Below, one piece after another: positions 1-6,828 of a stretch of 9,528 bases of DNA. The translations under genes and the position numbers were made by a program. The DNA lies in contig JBGUKB010000048.1 of the NCBI GenBank assembly GCA_045114235.1, positions 1 to 9,528 of the forward strand. Direction: 5' to 3'. The stretch comes from UBA1732 sp045114235. GTDB taxonomy: Bacteria > Verrucomicrobiota > Lentisphaeria > Victivallales > UBA1829. The notes under the pieces were generated by a model that saw only the letters and a list, made by a program, of their open reading frames with translations, did not search any database and had not been told where the DNA came from. Positions within the stretch are counted from its first letter, which is position 1; every line of letters begins with the position of its first letter.

Positions 1-24
1 TGAAAACCATAAGGATCATTCATC

Positions 25-2091
25 ATGGCCGATACCGTTAAAACATTGACCGTCAACGGACGGGAAGTCACGTTCACGAACGAACGCAACCTTCTTGAAG
101 TCATCCGCAAGGCCGGAATCGAAATCCCGACCTTCTGCTACCACTCCGAACTGAGCATCTACGGCGCGTGCCGCCTCTGCCTTGTCCTCGTCGAAGGCAA
201 GGGCATCATGGCGTCCTGCTCCACCGCCCCCGCGCCCGGCATGGTCGTCCACACGGACACCAAGGAAATCCGCGACATGCGCAAGATCAGCGTGGAACTC
301 CTGCTCGCCAATCACAACCGCGAATGCCCGACCTGCGCCCGCAACGAGAACTGCACCCTGCAGCGCATCGCCTACCAGCTCGGCGTCCAGGACATCCGCT
401 TCAAATCCGTGAAGAAGGACGATCCGATCGACTTCTCCTCCCCGTCGCTCGTCCGCGACCCGAACAAGTGCGTGCTCTGCGGCGACTGCGTGCGCGTCTG
501 CTCCGAAATCCAGGGCATCGGCGCGATCGACTTCTCGAACCGCGGCTCCAACGCCCGCGTGGCCCCGGCCTTCGGCGCGTCCCTCGGCGCTGTCGAGTGC
601 GTGAACTGCGGCCAGTGCGCAGCCGTCTGCCCCACCGGAGCGATCGTGCCGAAGCAGGACCGCAACCGCGTGTGGGACGCCCTGTACGATCCCACCAAGA
701 CCGTCGTGGTGCAGGTCGCCCCGGCCGTCCGCGTGGCGCTGGGCGAATACTTCGGCGCGAAGCCGGGCGAGAACGTGGCCGGCAAGCTCGTCGCCGCCCT
801 GAAGCTCATGGGCTTCAAGCACGTCTACGACACCAGCTTCTCCGCCGACATGACCATCTTCGAGGAAGCCACCGAGCTCATCGACCGCATCGCCAACGGC
901 GGCACGCTCCCGATGTTCACCAGCTGCTGCCCCGCCTGGGTCAAGTTCGCGGAAATCTACTTCCCCGAAATGATCCCGCACATCTCCAGCTGCCGCTCCC
1001 CGCAGGCCATGTTCGGCTCCATCGCCAAGAAGGTCCTGCCCGACCAGCTCGGCTGCAAGCGCGAAGACCTCGTGGTCGTCTCCATCATGCCCTGCACGGC
1101 GAAGAAGTTCGAAGCCCAGCTGCCGAAGTTCAACGTCGACGGCAAGCCGGAAGTCGACATCGTCGTGACCACCAGCGAAGTCCAGCGCATGATCAACTCG
1201 CTCGGCATCAAGCTCAACGAGCTCCAGCCCGAAGCGTTCGACATGCCCATGGGATTCGCGACCGGCGGCGGCGTCATCTTCGGCGCGTCCGGCGGCGTCA
1301 TGGAAGCCGCGCTCCGCTATGCCGTCGAAAAGCTTGAAGGCAAGCCGCTTGCCAACGTCGACTTCAAGGCCGTCCGCGGCATGAACACCCTCAAGGAAGC
1401 CACCGTGACCGCGGCAGGCAAGGAAATCCATGTGGCGGTCGTCCACGGCCTCGCCAACGCCAAGCGCCTCATCAACGACGTCCGCTCCGGCAAGGTCCAC
1501 TACGACTTCGTCGAAGTCATGGCGTGCCCCGGCGGCTGCATCTCCGGCGGCGGCCAGCCCGTCGGCGTCACCGACGCGATCCGCATCCAGCGCCAGCAGG
1601 GCCTCTACGCTGCCGACAAGTCCCAGCAGGTCCAGAAGAGCCAGGACAACTTCCTGGTCGACCAGTGCTACAAGGACCACATCGGCGGCAAGCCCGGTTC
1701 CCACGAGGCGCACCACCTGCTGCACACGGTCTACCAGAACCGCAGCCAGATCTTCGACGCCAAGATCCCGATCATGCGCGGCACGGCTCCGAACCGCTTC
1801 ACGATCACCGTCACGATCTGCGCCAAGCAGGACAACTGCCCCGGCCAGCTCCTGATCGGCATGATCTCCGAATACGTCCGCGGCAAGAACTACACGGACA
1901 AGGTCGACATGGACGCCGCGTTCTCGTCCCGCCCCGAACAGGACGGCACGATCTGCGTGACCATCGGCGATGAAGTCGTCGAGCGCACCAAGTTCAGAAA
2001 CGCCCTGAACACGCTCGAACAGCTCCAGAACCAGGCCGCTTTCGAGACGATCAAGAAGAAGATCGACGAAAGCGTCGCCAAGCTCGGCTAA
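25..2091 (+). CDS. hydA: [FeFe]-hydrogenase catalytic subunit, multi-cluster (group A)
   Basis: Reversible proton reduction to H2 at the H-cluster, in the cytoplasm. The 688-residue protein reads, in order: a plant-type [2Fe-2S] domain (C38, C49, C52, C65); the His-Cys [4Fe-4S] motif (H97, C101, C104, C110); two [4Fe-4S] ferredoxin motifs (C149/152/155/159 and C192/195/198/202); and the H domain with all three signatures, TSCCPAW (299-305), MPCTAKKFE (355-363) and ACPGGC (500-505). A small-subunit-like segment follows (about 515-578), then an extra C-terminal domain (about 590-670) resembling a thioredoxin-like [2Fe-2S] ferredoxin. This length and order recall HydA of trimeric electron-bifurcating hydrogenases and HndD. 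An AAGGAT Shine-Dalgarno sits 8 bases before the ATG. A terminator follows, so this is probably the last gene of its operon. Partner NADH-binding subunits would have to lie upstream, outside the window, so NAD(H) coupling is inferred. Confidence 0.95.
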   Translation: MADTVKTLTVNGREVTFTNERNLLEVIRKAGIEIPTFCYHSELSIYGACRLCLVLVEGKGIMASCSTAPAPGMVVHTDTKEIRDMRKISVELLLANHNRECPTCARNENCTLQRIAYQLGVQDIRFKSVKKDDPIDFSSPSLVRDPNKCVLCGDCVRVCSEIQGIGAIDFSNRGSNARVAPAFGASLGAVECVNCGQCAAVCPTGAIVPKQDRNRVWDALYDPTKTVVVQVAPAVRVALGEYFGAKPGENVAGKLVAALKLMGFKHVYDTSFSADMTIFEEATELIDRIANGGTLPMFTSCCPAWVKFAEIYFPEMIPHISSCRSPQAMFGSIAKKVLPDQLGCKREDLVVVSIMPCTAKKFEAQLPKFNVDGKPEVDIVVTTSEVQRMINSLGIKLNELQPEAFDMPMGFATGGGVIFGASGGVMEAALRYAVEKLEGKPLANVDFKAVRGMNTLKEATVTAAGKEIHVAVVHGLANAKRLINDVRSGKVHYDFVEVMACPGGCISGGGQPVGVTDAIRIQRQQGLYAADKSQQVQKSQDNFLVDQCYKDHIGGKPGSHEAHHLLHTVYQNRSQIFDAKIPIMRGTAPNRFTITVTICAKQDNCPGQLLIGMISEYVRGKNYTDKVDMDAAFSSRPEQDGTICVTIGDEVVERTKFRNALNTLEQLQNQAAFETIKKKIDESVAKLG

Positions 2092-2138
2092 GGAGGACAA
2101 GTCCTCCACTGCAACAGTGCCCGGCTCCGCTCGGGCAC
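2092..2138 (+). repeat. Three adjacent small inverted repeats just after hydA
   Basis: Immediately after the hydA stop come three consecutive dyads: GGAGGAC/GTCCTCC (2092-2098 and 2101-2107), CACTG/CAGTG (2107-2111 and 2115-2119) and GTGCCCG/CGGGCAC (2117-2123 and 2132-2138). None has a T-tract, so they are not terminators in themselves. The second and third overlap at 2117-2119 and cannot both form fully. They could act as 3'-end stabilisers upstream of the true terminator. The dyads are seen directly; the role is inference. Confidence 0.6.
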
Positions 2139-2152
2139 AAGTGAAATCCTTT

Positions 2153-2196
2153 TCCTCCGCTCTTTTTACAGGGGCGGAGGATTTTTTATTTTTTTT
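2153..2196 (+). terminator. Intrinsic terminator of the hydA transcript
   Basis: The stem TCCTCCGC (2153-2160) pairs with GCGGAGGA (2174-2181) and can extend inward through G-U and C-G pairs (2161-2163 with 2171-2173), leaving a loop of about seven bases. The stem is followed by a T-tract broken by one A (2182-2196). This is a classical Rho-independent terminator separating the hydrogenase unit from the ftsB-tsaC unit. Confidence 0.9.
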
Positions 2197-2197
2197 G

Positions 2198-2225
2198 TTG
2201 TATTTCGCGGAGAGTGTGCTATATT
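2198..2225 (+). promoter_or_regulatory. Sigma-70-type promoter for ftsB-tsaC
   Basis: A -35 hexamer TTGTAT (2198-2203), 16 bases of spacer, then a -10 hexamer TATATT (2220-2225). It follows the hydA terminator T-tract directly and sits just upstream of the ftsB-like gene. Transcription would start near 2232, leaving a 5' leader of fewer than 20 bases that still contains the GAGGTG ribosome site. Identified by eye from consensus and position. Confidence 0.6.
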
Positions 2226-2248
2226 AGTGTATTATCGAGGTGTATACA

Positions 2249-2524
2249 ATGGGAAAACTTCTGACAGGCGTCATATATATTCTATTGGGGCTGGTGCTGA
2301 TCGTGTCCGGCATCCTTGTGCTGCCCGCGTACCGGAAGTACAAGCGCACCAAGGAGGAAGTTGTAGACCTTCAGGCCGACCTGGACCGCGTGAAATCGGA
2401 ATATCTCACGCTCCAGCAGGAAGTCCACGACCTCCAGCACAACGCCTCCGCGGTCGAGAAAGTCGCCCGCGAGCAGTATCACCTCTGCCGCGACGGCGAA
2501 GTGATCTATATCTACTCCGAGTAA
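2249..2524 (+). CDS. FtsB/DivIC-family septum formation initiator
   Basis: A 91-residue, single-pass membrane protein of the FtsB/DivIC type, a divisome component that pairs with an FtsL-like partner through its coiled coil. Residues 4-26 form a hydrophobic segment directly after the N-terminal MGK, so most of the protein faces the periplasm. Residues 28-65 are charged with leucine/valine spacing typical of a coiled coil. Residues 68-89 carry the family's C-terminal signature (AVEKVAREQYHLCRDGE followed by a beta-like VIYIY). The ATG is chosen because GAGGTG (2237-2242) lies 6 bases upstream; a GTG three codons earlier is inside that ribosome site. The gene is 7 bases upstream of tsaC and probably co-transcribed. 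Family assignment is firm; FtsB versus DivIC naming is not. Confidence 0.85.
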   Translation: MGKLLTGVIYILLGLVLIVSGILVLPAYRKYKRTKEEVVDLQADLDRVKSEYLTLQQEVHDLQHNASAVEKVAREQYHLCRDGEVIYIYSE

Positions 2525-2531
2525 AAATCCC

Positions 2532-3128
2532 ATGATTCGGATTTCCTGTTCCGGCGCGTCCGCTGCCGCGGTCTTCTGCGATGTCCTGCGGCGCGACGAC
2601 GGCGTCCTGCTTGTTCCGACCGAGACCGTCTACGGGCTGGTCTGCGACGCCGTGCACGAAGCCGCCCGCGCCAAAATATATGAAATGAAACGGCGTCCCG
2701 CGTCCAAACTCCTCACGCTCTTTTTCGCCTCGCGCGAGGCGGCGGAGGCGGCGTTTCCCGCCATGCCGGAGACCGCGAAACGGTTCGCGGCGGCGTTCTG
2801 CCCCGGTCCCGTGACCCTGATCGTGCCGGACGGCGAGGTGTTCACCGGATTCCGCATCCCCGGCCATCCCGCGTTGCTGAAACTTCTTGCGGCCTACGGA
2901 CGACCTCTGGCTTCGACCAGCGCGAATCTTTCCGGTCAGCCTCCGGCGCATACGGTCGACGAGGCGCTGAAGTCGCTCGCGATCCCGCCCGACTGCGTAC
3001 TGGACGGCGGACCGATCCCGCCGGATTCCGCGGCGTCGACCGTGATCAAGGTCGAACGCGACGGCGCATGGAGCATCCTGCGTCCGGGCCCTGTGACGGA
3101 AGACATGCTTCGTGCGGCGCTGAACTGA
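2532..3128 (+). CDS. tsaC: Threonylcarbamoyl-AMP synthase (TsaC/Sua5/YrdC family)
   Basis: Makes threonylcarbamoyl-AMP from threonine, bicarbonate and ATP, the first step of the t6A37 modification of ANN-decoding tRNAs, in the cytoplasm. The 198-residue product is a lone YrdC domain, like the short TsaC form and without the extra C-terminal Sua5 domain. Visible motifs are PTETVYGL (29-36), the KRRP loop (53-56) with K59, PGPVTLIVP (91-99), FRIPGHP (107-113) and STSANLSGQ (128-136), followed by a DGG segment and a C-terminal LRPGPVT strand typical of the family. The start is 7 bases after the ftsB-like stop with only a weak CGAG ahead of it, which suggests translational coupling. A terminator-like hairpin overlaps the stop codon. 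Confidence 0.92.
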   Translation: MIRISCSGASAAAVFCDVLRRDDGVLLVPTETVYGLVCDAVHEAARAKIYEMKRRPASKLLTLFFASREAAEAAFPAMPETAKRFAAAFCPGPVTLIVPDGEVFTGFRIPGHPALLKLLAAYGRPLASTSANLSGQPPAHTVDEALKSLAIPPDCVLDGGPIPPDSAASTVIKVERDGAWSILRPGPVTEDMLRAALN

Positions 3129-3145
3129 CGCAGCGGGCTTTTTTT
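3118..3145 (+). terminator. Probable intrinsic terminator overlapping the tsaC stop
   Basis: CGCTG (3118-3122) pairs with CAGCG (3131-3135) around an eight-base loop that contains the tsaC TGA. GGGC and seven T residues (3139-3145) follow. The stem is short, three bases separate it from the T-run, and it overlaps the coding end, so termination may be partial. Confidence 0.5.
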
Positions 3146-3180
3146 GCATATTTCTGCGCCTGATAGAATGCGTGGAAGAT

Positions 3181-3208
3181 TTGCATTTTCGGAAAAATGT
3201 GGTATTTT
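3181..3208 (+). promoter_or_regulatory. Sigma-70-type promoter for the fabD-fabG unit
   Basis: A -35 hexamer TTGCAT (3181-3186), 16 bases of spacer, then TATTTT (3203-3208) preceded by TGG, which gives an extended -10 (TGn). Transcription would start near 3215, about 67 bases before the fabD start. The spacer length matches the candidate promoters found upstream of the ftsB-like gene and acpP. Called by eye. Confidence 0.55.
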
Positions 3209-3234
3209 ATTTAGTCCGCTATTTTTCGAAAATG
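3184..3234 (+). promoter_or_regulatory. Paired TTTTC/GAAAA dyads, candidate operator of fabD
   Basis: Two related dyads overlap the fabD promoter. TTTTC-G-GAAAA (3186-3196) lies mostly between the -35 and -10 hexamers, and the perfect palindrome TTTTCGAAAA (3223-3232) lies just after the expected transcription start. Viewed another way, CATTTTCG (3184-3191) recurs inverted as CGAAAATG (3227-3234). Dyad centres are about 36 bases apart. The sequence is seen directly; repressor binding is inference. It does not resemble the FapR site I know from Bacillus. Confidence 0.35.
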
Positions 3235-3264
3235 ATTAGATATTTCTTTTGGCGGGCATCATCC

Positions 3265-3285
3265 ATGAAAGGACAACGACATTGA
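3265..3285 (+). promoter_or_regulatory. fabD ribosome site inside a six-codon leader ORF
   Basis: AAAGGA (3268-3273) lies 8 bases before the TTG at 3282 and decides the fabD start. The same stretch contains a tiny reading frame (ATG at 3265, six codons, TGA at 3283-3285) whose stop overlaps the fabD start codon. The leader ORF has no clear ribosome site of its own, so its translation is doubtful. The ribosome-site call is firm and the leader is speculative. Confidence 0.55.
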
Positions 3286-4193
3286 AAACAGCGTTTTTAT
3301 TCTCGGGGCAGGGTGCCCAGGCAGTCGGCATGGGGAAGGACCTGTACGAAACGTCGCCCGCGGCGAAAGCGGTTTTCGACCGCGCTGACGCCGTGCTCGG
3401 ACGCAGCCTCTCCAAGCTTTGCTTTGAAGGTCCGGAATCCGACCTGACCGCGACGGCGAACTGCCAGCCCGCGATCTATACCACCAGCATGGCATGCCTT
3501 GCCGCCTGGCTGGAAAAGAACCCCGGCGAGGAAGCCGTGGCCGCTGGCGGACTGAGCCTCGGCGAATACGCGGCGTTCGCGTCCGCCGGGACGTTCACGT
3601 TCGAGGACGGCCTGAAACTCGTGGCGAAGCGCGCCGCCCTGATGGACGCAGCCTGCCACGAAGCCGAGGGCGGCATGGCCGCCATCATCGGCGGCGATCC
3701 CGCGATGATCGCGGAGGTCTGCGCGGAATGCGGCATCGACGTGGCGAACTACAATTCGCCGGGCCAGATCGTCATCAGCGGCGTGAAGGACCTGGTGCTG
3801 AAAGCGTGTGGCATCCTGAAGGAACGCGGCGTCAAGCGCGCCCTGCCTCTGAACGTGGCGGGAGCGTTCCACAGCCGCATGATGGCATCCGCTGGCGCCG
3901 CGCTGGCGCCGGTGCTGGACGCCACTCCGATGAACGCGCCGAAGTTCCCCGTGCTCCAGAATTTCACGGGCGAACCCGAATCCGATCCGGCAAAGATCCG
4001 CGCGAACCTGGTCTCCCAGGTCGCCGGCAGCGTCCGCTGGGACACCTGCGTGCGCGTGATGGCGGAACGTTTCGGCGCGGAGCGTTTCGTGGAGTTCGGA
4101 CCCGGCACGGTCCTGACCGGACTCGTGCGGAAGATCCTGCCGGGCGCGGCGCTGCACAACGTATCCGGCGCGGACGGACTGGCGAACGCCTGA
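3282..4193 (+). CDS. fabD: Malonyl-CoA:ACP transacylase
   Basis: Transfers malonyl from CoA to the phosphopantetheine arm of AcpP, supplying extender units for fatty-acid synthesis in the cytoplasm. The 303-residue product starts MKTAFLFSGQGAQ, the usual family N-terminus. The nucleophile elbow is GLSLGEY with S92; R117 (KRAALM) and H197 (AGAFHS) complete the catalytic and malonyl-binding set at family-typical positions. QNFTG and the late FGPG motif are also present. A TTG start at 3282 is preferred because AAAGGA lies 8 bases upstream and the N-terminus then matches the family. An upstream in-frame TTG at 3249 would add 11 residues and has no ribosome site. The elbow has L91 where most family members have His. 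It heads fabD-fabG-acpP-fabF. Confidence 0.95.
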   Translation: MKTAFLFSGQGAQAVGMGKDLYETSPAAKAVFDRADAVLGRSLSKLCFEGPESDLTATANCQPAIYTTSMACLAAWLEKNPGEEAVAAGGLSLGEYAAFASAGTFTFEDGLKLVAKRAALMDAACHEAEGGMAAIIGGDPAMIAEVCAECGIDVANYNSPGQIVISGVKDLVLKACGILKERGVKRALPLNVAGAFHSRMMASAGAALAPVLDATPMNAPKFPVLQNFTGEPESDPAKIRANLVSQVAGSVRWDTCVRVMAERFGAERFVEFGPGTVLTGLVRKILPGAALHNVSGADGLANA

Positions 4194-4255
4194 TACTCCT
4201 TTTTTCTTAAAAAACGCAACCCAAACATACTGAAACTCGAATCAGGAGAAACACA

Positions 4256-4999
4256 ATGAGTCAACTCGAAAACAGAGTGGCGCTGGTGACCGGGGGAGCC
4301 CGCGGCATCGGACGCGCGATCTGCGAACGTCTGGCGCAGGAAGGCGCGAAGCTCGCCATCGTGGACATCATGCAGGAAACGGCGGACAAGACCGTGGCGG
4401 AATTCCGCGCGCAGGGCATCGATGCCATCGCCATCGCGGCGAACGTCGCGAAGTTCGAAGACGCCGAAGCGTCGATCAAGACGGTCATGGAAAAGTACGG
4501 CCGCCTGGACATCCTCGTGAACTGCGCCGGCATCACCAAGGACAACCTGCTCATGCGCATGAGCGAGTCCGACTGGGACGCCGTGATCGCCGTCAACCTG
4601 AAGGGCACGTACAACTTCATCAAGGCCGCGATCCGTCCCATGATGAAGGCGCGCTACGGCAAGATCGTGAACATCTCCAGCGTGGTCGGCCGTGCCGGAA
4701 ACGCCGGACAGGTCAACTACTCCGCCTCCAAGGCAGGCGTCATCGGCGTCACGAAGTCCGTGGCGAAGGAACTCGGCAGCCGCAACATCATGGTCAACGC
4801 GGTCGCGCCCGGCTACATCATGACCGACATGACCGAAAACCTCCCGGACGAAGCCAAGAAGTTCTTCCTGGAGCTGATCCCGCTGAAGCGCGGCGGCAAG
4901 CCCCAGGACGTCGCCAACGTCGTGGCGTTCCTCTGCGGCCCGGATTCCGACTACGTGACCGGCCAGGTGATCAACTGCTGCGGCGGCTTCCTGATGTAA
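4256..4999 (+). CDS. fabG: 3-oxoacyl-[ACP] reductase
   Basis: Reduces beta-ketoacyl-ACP to the 3-hydroxy form in each elongation cycle. It is a classical short-chain dehydrogenase of 247 residues, the usual FabG length. Visible are the nucleotide-binding TGGxxxGIG (12-19), NCAG (89-92, a variant of NNAG), the catalytic tetrad N114, S142, Y155 and K159, and ITKDNLLMRM (93-102), which is strongly FabG-like. The C-terminus GQVINCCGGFLM follows the family pattern. An AGGAG site (4244-4248) lies 7 bases before the ATG. The acidic D37 at the end of the second strand is usually associated with NAD(H) rather than NADPH preference, while R16 favours NADP, so cofactor choice is uncertain. It lies 62 bases after fabD with no terminator between. 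Confidence 0.95.
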   Translation: MSQLENRVALVTGGARGIGRAICERLAQEGAKLAIVDIMQETADKTVAEFRAQGIDAIAIAANVAKFEDAEASIKTVMEKYGRLDILVNCAGITKDNLLMRMSESDWDAVIAVNLKGTYNFIKAAIRPMMKARYGKIVNISSVVGRAGNAGQVNYSASKAGVIGVTKSVAKELGSRNIMVNAVAPGYIMTDMTENLPDEAKKFFLELIPLKRGGKPQDVANVVAFLCGPDSDYVTGQVINCCGGFLM

Positions 5000-5058
5000 G
5001 ATTTTACATCGGAAAAGGAAAAACCGCAATTCAAGGCTATAAAAACACAAAAAAGCGT

Positions 5059-5085
5059 GCAAAGGATTTGCAAAAACGCAAAAAC
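5059..5085 (+). repeat. GCAAA dyad and tandem GCAAAAAC repeats at the acpP promoter
   Basis: A perfect inverted repeat GCAAA-GGA-TTTGC (5059-5071) overlaps the -35 element. It runs into two tandem copies of the octamer GCAAAAAC (5070-5077 and 5078-5085) that fill most of the -35/-10 spacer. The repeats are seen directly; an operator role or intrinsic A-tract bending is inference. Confidence 0.5.
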
Positions 5086-5095
5086 GGTGTATATT
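5068..5095 (+). promoter_or_regulatory. Sigma-70-type promoter for acpP
   Basis: TTGCAA (5068-5073), 16 bases of spacer and TATATT (5090-5095), within a region rich in A after the fabG stop. A start near 5102 would give a leader of about 58 bases. A dedicated promoter fits the much higher demand for carrier protein than for the enzymes. The overlapping TATTAT (5092-5097) is an alternative -10. Confidence 0.6.
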
Positions 5096-5159
5096 ATAGT
5101 CTATACACGTTGCATGAAAACGAAAACCAACCCTTCTCACCAATACGAAAGGATTTAAC

Positions 5160-5411
5160 ATGTCCGCTGAAATCGCACAAAAAGTCAAAGAGCTCGTCGT
5201 GAAGCAGCTCGCAGTCGCCGAAGACCAGGTCACCGAAGACGCCCGTTTCGTCGAAGACCTGAACGCCGACTCCCTCGACATCGTGGAAATGATCATGGCG
5301 CTCGAAGAAGAATTCAACTCCGAGATTCCGGATGAAGACGCCGAAAGCCTGAAGACCGTCGGCGATGCGATCAAGTACATCGAAAGCAAGATGGCTGCTG
5401 CCAAGGAATAA
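5160..5411 (+). CDS. acpP: Acyl carrier protein
   Basis: An 83-residue acidic carrier protein that holds growing acyl chains as thioesters on a 4'-phosphopantetheine arm. The attachment serine is S38 in the NADSLD motif, followed by the acidic helix IVEMIMALEEEFN that contacts partner enzymes. The rest follows the four-helix family pattern, including the IPDEDAE segment before helix III. An AAAGGA site (5148-5153) lies 6 bases before the ATG. It sits between fabG and fabF, the common place for this gene, but is bracketed by its own promoter and an intrinsic terminator, so most of its mRNA is probably a short monocistronic transcript. Confidence 0.97.
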   Translation: MSAEIAQKVKELVVKQLAVAEDQVTEDARFVEDLNADSLDIVEMIMALEEEFNSEIPDEDAESLKTVGDAIKYIESKMAAAKE

Positions 5412-5430
5412 TTTCTTTCTTTTGCTTCCC

Positions 5431-5462
5431 GGGGTCATTCTTCTTGAGTGGCCCCTTTTTTT
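5431..5462 (+). terminator. Intrinsic terminator between acpP and fabF
   Basis: GGGGTCATTC (5431-5440) pairs with GAGTGGCCCC (5446-5455) through ten pairs including G-U pairs, with a TTCTT loop and a run of seven T residues (5456-5462). It is a well-formed Rho-independent terminator only 19 bases after the acpP stop. I see no convincing promoter between it and fabF, so fabF may depend on read-through. Confidence 0.9.
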
Positions 5463-5494
5463 CTGTTTTCTATAGCGACCGGAGATAAGATACC

Positions 5495-6760
<1,266 letters not shown>

Positions 6761-6828
6761 GCTGATCCTGCCTGACATCGTTATCAATTCAGTTTTTCAA
6801 CATAATCCATCCATTTCGGAGGTCCCTT

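Noticed and set aside
1..24. A TGA at positions 1-3 that could be the stop of an upstream hydrogenase subunit gene.
   Set aside because: There is no sequence upstream from which to read a frame, so it cannot be supported.
168..1337. A 389-codon + strand frame inside hydA in another phase.
   Set aside because: The product is Arg/Pro/His-rich noise from the shifted frame of a GC-rich gene.
16..2109. A 697-codon open frame on the minus strand covering all of hydA.
   Set aside because: The + strand product has every [FeFe]-hydrogenase motif. The antisense product is a low-complexity Asp/Ala/Gly/Val/His-rich string, as expected when codon bias opens the reverse frame.
2240..2248. A GTG start three codons before the chosen ATG of the ftsB-like gene.
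   Set aside because: The GTG overlaps the GAGGTG ribosome site that serves the ATG at 2249.
3249..3281. An upstream TTG start that would extend FabD by 11 residues.
   Set aside because: No ribosome site precedes it, and the FabD N-terminus is normally MKxAFLFSGQG, which fits the TTG at 3282 with its AAAGGA site.
4200..4214. T-run and A-run with a short gap after fabD, resembling a hairpin.
   Set aside because: An all-A/T stem with a three-base loop and no following T-tract is not a convincing terminator.
3749..5404. A 551-codon minus-strand frame across fabD, fabG and acpP.
   Set aside because: It spans three well-supported genes plus their intergenic promoter and shows no domain pattern; it is a shadow of codon bias.
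6772..6806. A possible promoter before the lipoprotein gene (CTGACA and CATAAT).
   Set aside because: The spacer is 23 bases, too long for a normal sigma-70 promoter, and no better -35 pairs with CATAAT.
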